Source: Candidatus Segatella violae (GTDB lineage Bacteria > Bacteroidota > Bacteroidia > Bacteroidales > Bacteroidaceae). From it: DNA of 64,000 nt. Within the stretch, counting starts at the first letter, position 1. Every line of letters begins with the position of its first letter. The stretch spans positions 21,404 to 85,403 of the forward strand of contig DJSH01000029.1 of NCBI GenBank assembly GCA_002440225.1, read 5' to 3'. Positions 62,501 through 64,000 of the stretch are shown here, piece by piece. A program made the translations under genes and the position numbers. The notes under the pieces were generated by a model. The model was not told the origin of the DNA. It worked only from the letters and a program-made list of their open reading frames with translations, and did not search any database.

Positions 62501-63457
62501 TGCCGTGCATTCGTAGAGATGCATGGAGGCAAAATCAAAGCCTATAACCGTACAGATGGAGTGAAAGGTTCTTGCTTTGAGGTACGAATTCCATTAGGCA
62601 ACAAGCATCTTCAGCCTGAGGAGATAATGACCGAAGATAATACAAAAAATAGCGATTTCATCGGCAAAAAGGCACAAGCCAACCGTAATCTCACCATCTT
62701 AATCGTAGATGATGACACCGAGATTGCCCACTACATCAAGACTGAGTTGAGCGACTGGTATCGATTCGACCATGCCTGCAACGGCAAGGAAGGCCTCAAG
62801 ATGTTGCTCACGGGGAAATACGACCTCGTGATAAGCGATGTGATGATGCCTGAGATGGATGGAATCTCCATGCTCAAGAAAATCAAGGCAAACTCAAATG
62901 TAAGCGACATTCCAGTCATCTTACTCACCTCGAAGAGTGAAGTGGAAAATCGTTTGGAAGGTCTGCGTAAAGGAGCAGACGCATTCCTCGCCAAGCCTTT
63001 CAACATGGAAGAGTTACACATACTCATAGACAATCTGGTAGACAATGTGCGCCGCATTCGTGGTAAATATAGCGGTGCGCAAGGTCAGAAGGAAAAGATT
63101 GAGCAAATTCAAGTGAAAGGTAACAACGATGCCCTGATGGAACGTGTGATGAAATATATCAACGACCATCTTGCCGACCCAGAGCTGAGCGTGGAGAGAC
63201 TCACCGAGGAGGTGGGCATCAGCCGTGCCCAACTTCATCGCAAACTGAAGGAGATAGCCGGAGTGTCGGCAGGCGAATTCATCCGCAATATCCGCCTTGA
63301 ACAGGCTGCACGCCTCATTGCCGAGGGACAAATCAACATCACGCAGGTGGCCTATTCTGTAGGTTTCAACAACCAAACCCACTTCTCTACTGTATTCAAA
63401 AAGCACTATGGTATGTCGCCTAGCGAGTATGCTGAAACAAAGAGAAATAAGAAATAA
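59540..63457 (+). CDS. xynR: Hybrid two-component system sensor/AraC regulator for xylan genes
   Basis: A 1305-residue one-protein signalling system. Signal peptide about 1-23; a periplasmic sensor of two-component propeller repeats (DKYGYIWVGTEYGLNKFDGYRF and many similar units, about 30-650); a Y_Y_Y Ig-like domain (about 660-750); one membrane helix (about 757-778). Inside the cell follow the histidine kinase (H801 in NATHDIRSPLTL, ATP lid GTGIGLNLCRAFVEMHGG), a receiver domain (D1100 in VISDVMMPEMDG) and an AraC-type DNA-binding domain. HTCS of this type bind oligosaccharides directly. The flanking xylan genes point to xylo-oligosaccharides. The start is the ATG at 59540, with the frame open 21 codons further. 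Confidence 0.94.
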   Translation: MRNTKQCLSVIVAIFLSLMLWADSGDLFTSGKLSSSLINCIVQDKYGYIWVGTEYGLNKFDGYRFTNYLHDEKDSTSITDNIISGFLVDKKGNLWIGCAKGLMRYNYETNNFTRLKFPDGRKPRIYSMVESHRGDILLGTAGFGLYSVRNGNVEKAPDDKFTITRERQYAERDSDLFFTHIYEDQHHYLWQSSHLSTFTRFIEQKGKVYRKKFKSPYGAPVAFIQHRPQAMLIVCMYGIIYYDYQTGRIADAGYNFGAYSNNVTINNATFDHEGNLYISTSEHGALVIKKGTNRVEQLENSNSNFNLATAFVNDIIEDKDNNLWIGCYKKGLYLLNQRQQAFNSWNFSAQNYVIGSSVSSIASGEKGETWCTVQNSGVYCFDPSGKIIAHPASPAGTCIIYKDHSGDYWISNGSALYKYDPNTGAYLQKLSFTSAGIYCMTDDAQGNLYISVYSKGLYIYNVKSGKVKILNMRQRSSRGYLCNDWVRSMALDHTGHLWIGTSNGVSCLNTQTYSFNDLGGNIILKDKQANSICEADNDRIVIGTEEGLYLFDRNTKKVSVFPHSEALKGKQVCSIVKDRQGDLWISTTMGIWQYERKNKQFIGHINGNGLTTREYVLGSVMHTTNDLIGFGTSDGITVFYPEVVKANKMELGNVHLTNFIIDGKSINCFSDHFSIPYSQNSFTLEFSLLNYKNTDNISFQYRINEGNWNSTSEGANAVSFNKLKPGKYTLEVRATSNGNCSKQSTIITIDVNDPWYASIWAYIIYTLAAAGLVIYVIYSYERRRKADLEETKMQFLINATHDIRSPLTLIMGPLNKLKSKITDPESQRDIKTIDRNAQRLLLLVNQILDERKIDKNQMHLHCQKTDLKEFLRGIVSLYDFNAKERDISLSLKEDSSMEGAPALKVWIDRINFDKVISNLLSNAMKYTFDGGNITVIMGKDEQEAIIKVTDTGIGLKEEKTEKLFERFYQGANGSDLHIEGTGIGLNLCRAFVEMHGGKIKAYNRTDGVKGSCFEVRIPLGNKHLQPEEIMTEDNTKNSDFIGKKAQANRNLTILIVDDDTEIAHYIKTELSDWYRFDHACNGKEGLKMLLTGKYDLVISDVMMPEMDGISMLKKIKANSNVSDIPVILLTSKSEVENRLEGLRKGADAFLAKPFNMEELHILIDNLVDNVRRIRGKYSGAQGQKEKIEQIQVKGNNDALMERVMKYINDHLADPELSVERLTEEVGISRAQLHRKLKEIAGVSAGEFIRNIRLEQAARLIAEGQINITQVAYSVGFNNQTHFSTVFKKHYGMSPSEYAETKRNKK

Positions 63458-63465
63458 ACAAGCAA

Positions 63466-63498
63466 CCATATATAATATGGTATTTTTTCGTATCTTTG
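63466..63498 (+). promoter_or_regulatory. Promoter of the GH67 gene with a palindrome at the -33 position
   Basis: The -7 box is TATCTTTG at 63491-63498, 42 bp before the start. Where a -33 TTTG should be, there is the 15-bp dyad CCATATATAATATGG (63466-63480), a candidate operator. Confidence 0.55.
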
Positions 63499-63540
63499 CA
63501 GCTGAAAATATAAGTTGTAATAACTAACAATCCGCAAGAT

Positions 63541-64000
63541 ATGAAAAAATACCTTATTTTATTAATGATGGTACTAGCCTCGCACCATGCTTCAGCACAG
63601 AGCGACGGGTCTATGCTTTGGCTCGGAAAGCCATACGCCAACTCATGCCAAGTGAACAATCAACTAGCAGGCAATGCAACGGCAAAGATTGCCCAGAAAG
63701 AGCTGGAAAATTATTGGCGTGGCAAAAGCGTCACACTCAAGATAGACAAGAGCCAAGAACTAGGCGAAGGCTACAACCTCCAGGCTCAACCTGCCCACCA
63801 AGGAAACAACATAGAATATGAGGCAACCATCACAGCCAGCAATCCCATCGGATTGCTCTATGGTGCCTATGAGTTGATACGGCTACAAAACACTGACGCT
63901 TACAACACAGGCAGCGGCAAACAACAAAATTTTGGGAAAGCCATCGATGAGACCGATAAGCCACAGGTTAGCCTCCGTATACTCAACCACTGGGACAACC
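63541..64000 (+). CDS. Glycoside hydrolase family 67 alpha-glucuronidase, N-terminal part
   Basis: Only the first 153 codons are inside the window; the frame is open at the edge. The signal peptide is residues 1-20 (cut after ASAQ). The remainder fits the N-terminal domain of GH67: IAQKELENYWRGKSVTLKID, EYEATITASNPIGLLYGAYELIRLQ, and the start of the catalytic barrel SLRILNHWDN, the family signature in which the substrate-binding loop lies. GH67 enzymes remove (methyl)glucuronic acid from the end of xylo-oligosaccharides. It lies 83 bp after the regulator and has its own promoter. Confidence 0.9.
   Translation, partial: MKKYLILLMMVLASHHASAQSDGSMLWLGKPYANSCQVNNQLAGNATAKIAQKELENYWRGKSVTLKIDKSQELGEGYNLQAQPAHQGNNIEYEATITASNPIGLLYGAYELIRLQNTDAYNTGSGKQQNFGKAIDETDKPQVSLRILNHWDN

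Noticed and set aside
1..64000. Insertion sequences, integrases, prophage or conjugative genes
   Set aside because: I looked for transposase, integrase, relaxase and phage motifs in the long frames of both strands and found none.

Overview
The window looks like chromosomal DNA of a gut or rumen Bacteroidota, most likely Prevotella/Segatella. The evidence is SusC/SusD outer-membrane pairs, promoters of the Bacteroidetes type (a -33 TTTG and a -7 TAnnTTTG box, no Shine-Dalgarno sequences), a one-piece hybrid two-component regulator next to xylan genes, a DUF5687 ABC permease, and dUTPase-TPR-DUF4292-EnvC-like gene order. I see no prophage, insertion sequence, CRISPR array or rRNA operon. Almost every gene is intact; only the first and last are cut by the window edges.

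Layout. 1-4.9 kb (minus): end of a polysaccharide utilisation locus, SusC, SusD and the start of a SusE-like lipoprotein. 5.2-6.5 kb: a helix-hairpin-helix protein, tRNA-Pro(CGG) and tRNA-Phe(GAA). 6.6-13.3 kb (minus): two tandem SNF-family sodium symporters, a CYTH protein, a 49-residue membrane protein, prfB without a frameshift site, and a long-chain acyl-CoA ligase. 13.5-14.6 kb (plus): an M20 deacylase. 14.7-19.7 kb (minus): dut, a TPR protein, a DUF4292 lipoprotein and an EnvC-like M23 protein. 19.9-21.2 kb (plus): dgt. 21.6-23.5 kb (minus): a GNAT/PlsC-type acyltransferase pair matching the GlsB/GlsA glycine-lipid pathway.

23.8-39.1 kb (plus) is the division and cell wall cluster: rsmH, ftsL-like, ftsI with a PASTA domain, murE, mraY, murD, ftsW, murG, murC, ftsQ, ftsA, ftsZ. 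mraZ and murF are absent. It is followed by recO (minus), tRNA-Glu(TTC), rpsT and gyrB. A GH95 enzyme and a small GH78-like beta-sandwich protein form a two-gene unit at 42.6-45.8 kb. Then come DUF3109, ung, gpmI, a GH3 beta-glucosidase and an ABC transporter pair.

54.4-64 kb is a xylan cluster. A four-gene operon (SGNH esterase, GPH-type symporter, GH10 xylanase, cytoplasmic GH43) faces a 1305-residue hybrid sensor/regulator, followed by the start of a GH67 alpha-glucuronidase. The regulator senses xylo-oligosaccharides in the periplasm by inference. The xylanase and esterase trim xylan outside the cytoplasm, the symporter imports oligomers, and GH43 finishes them inside. The layout agrees with the xyn cluster I recall from Prevotella bryantii.

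The least expected signal lies between genes. At several sites (5.1, 21.3, 48.9, 49.0 and 51.8 kb) there are short arrays of 19-23 bp units. Most units carry a short palindrome, and the palindrome sequence differs completely from site to site while the pitch of about two helical turns is kept. In addition, the promoters of tRNA-Phe and tRNA-Glu are nearly identical and share a 14-bp palindrome running from the -7 box past the likely start site.
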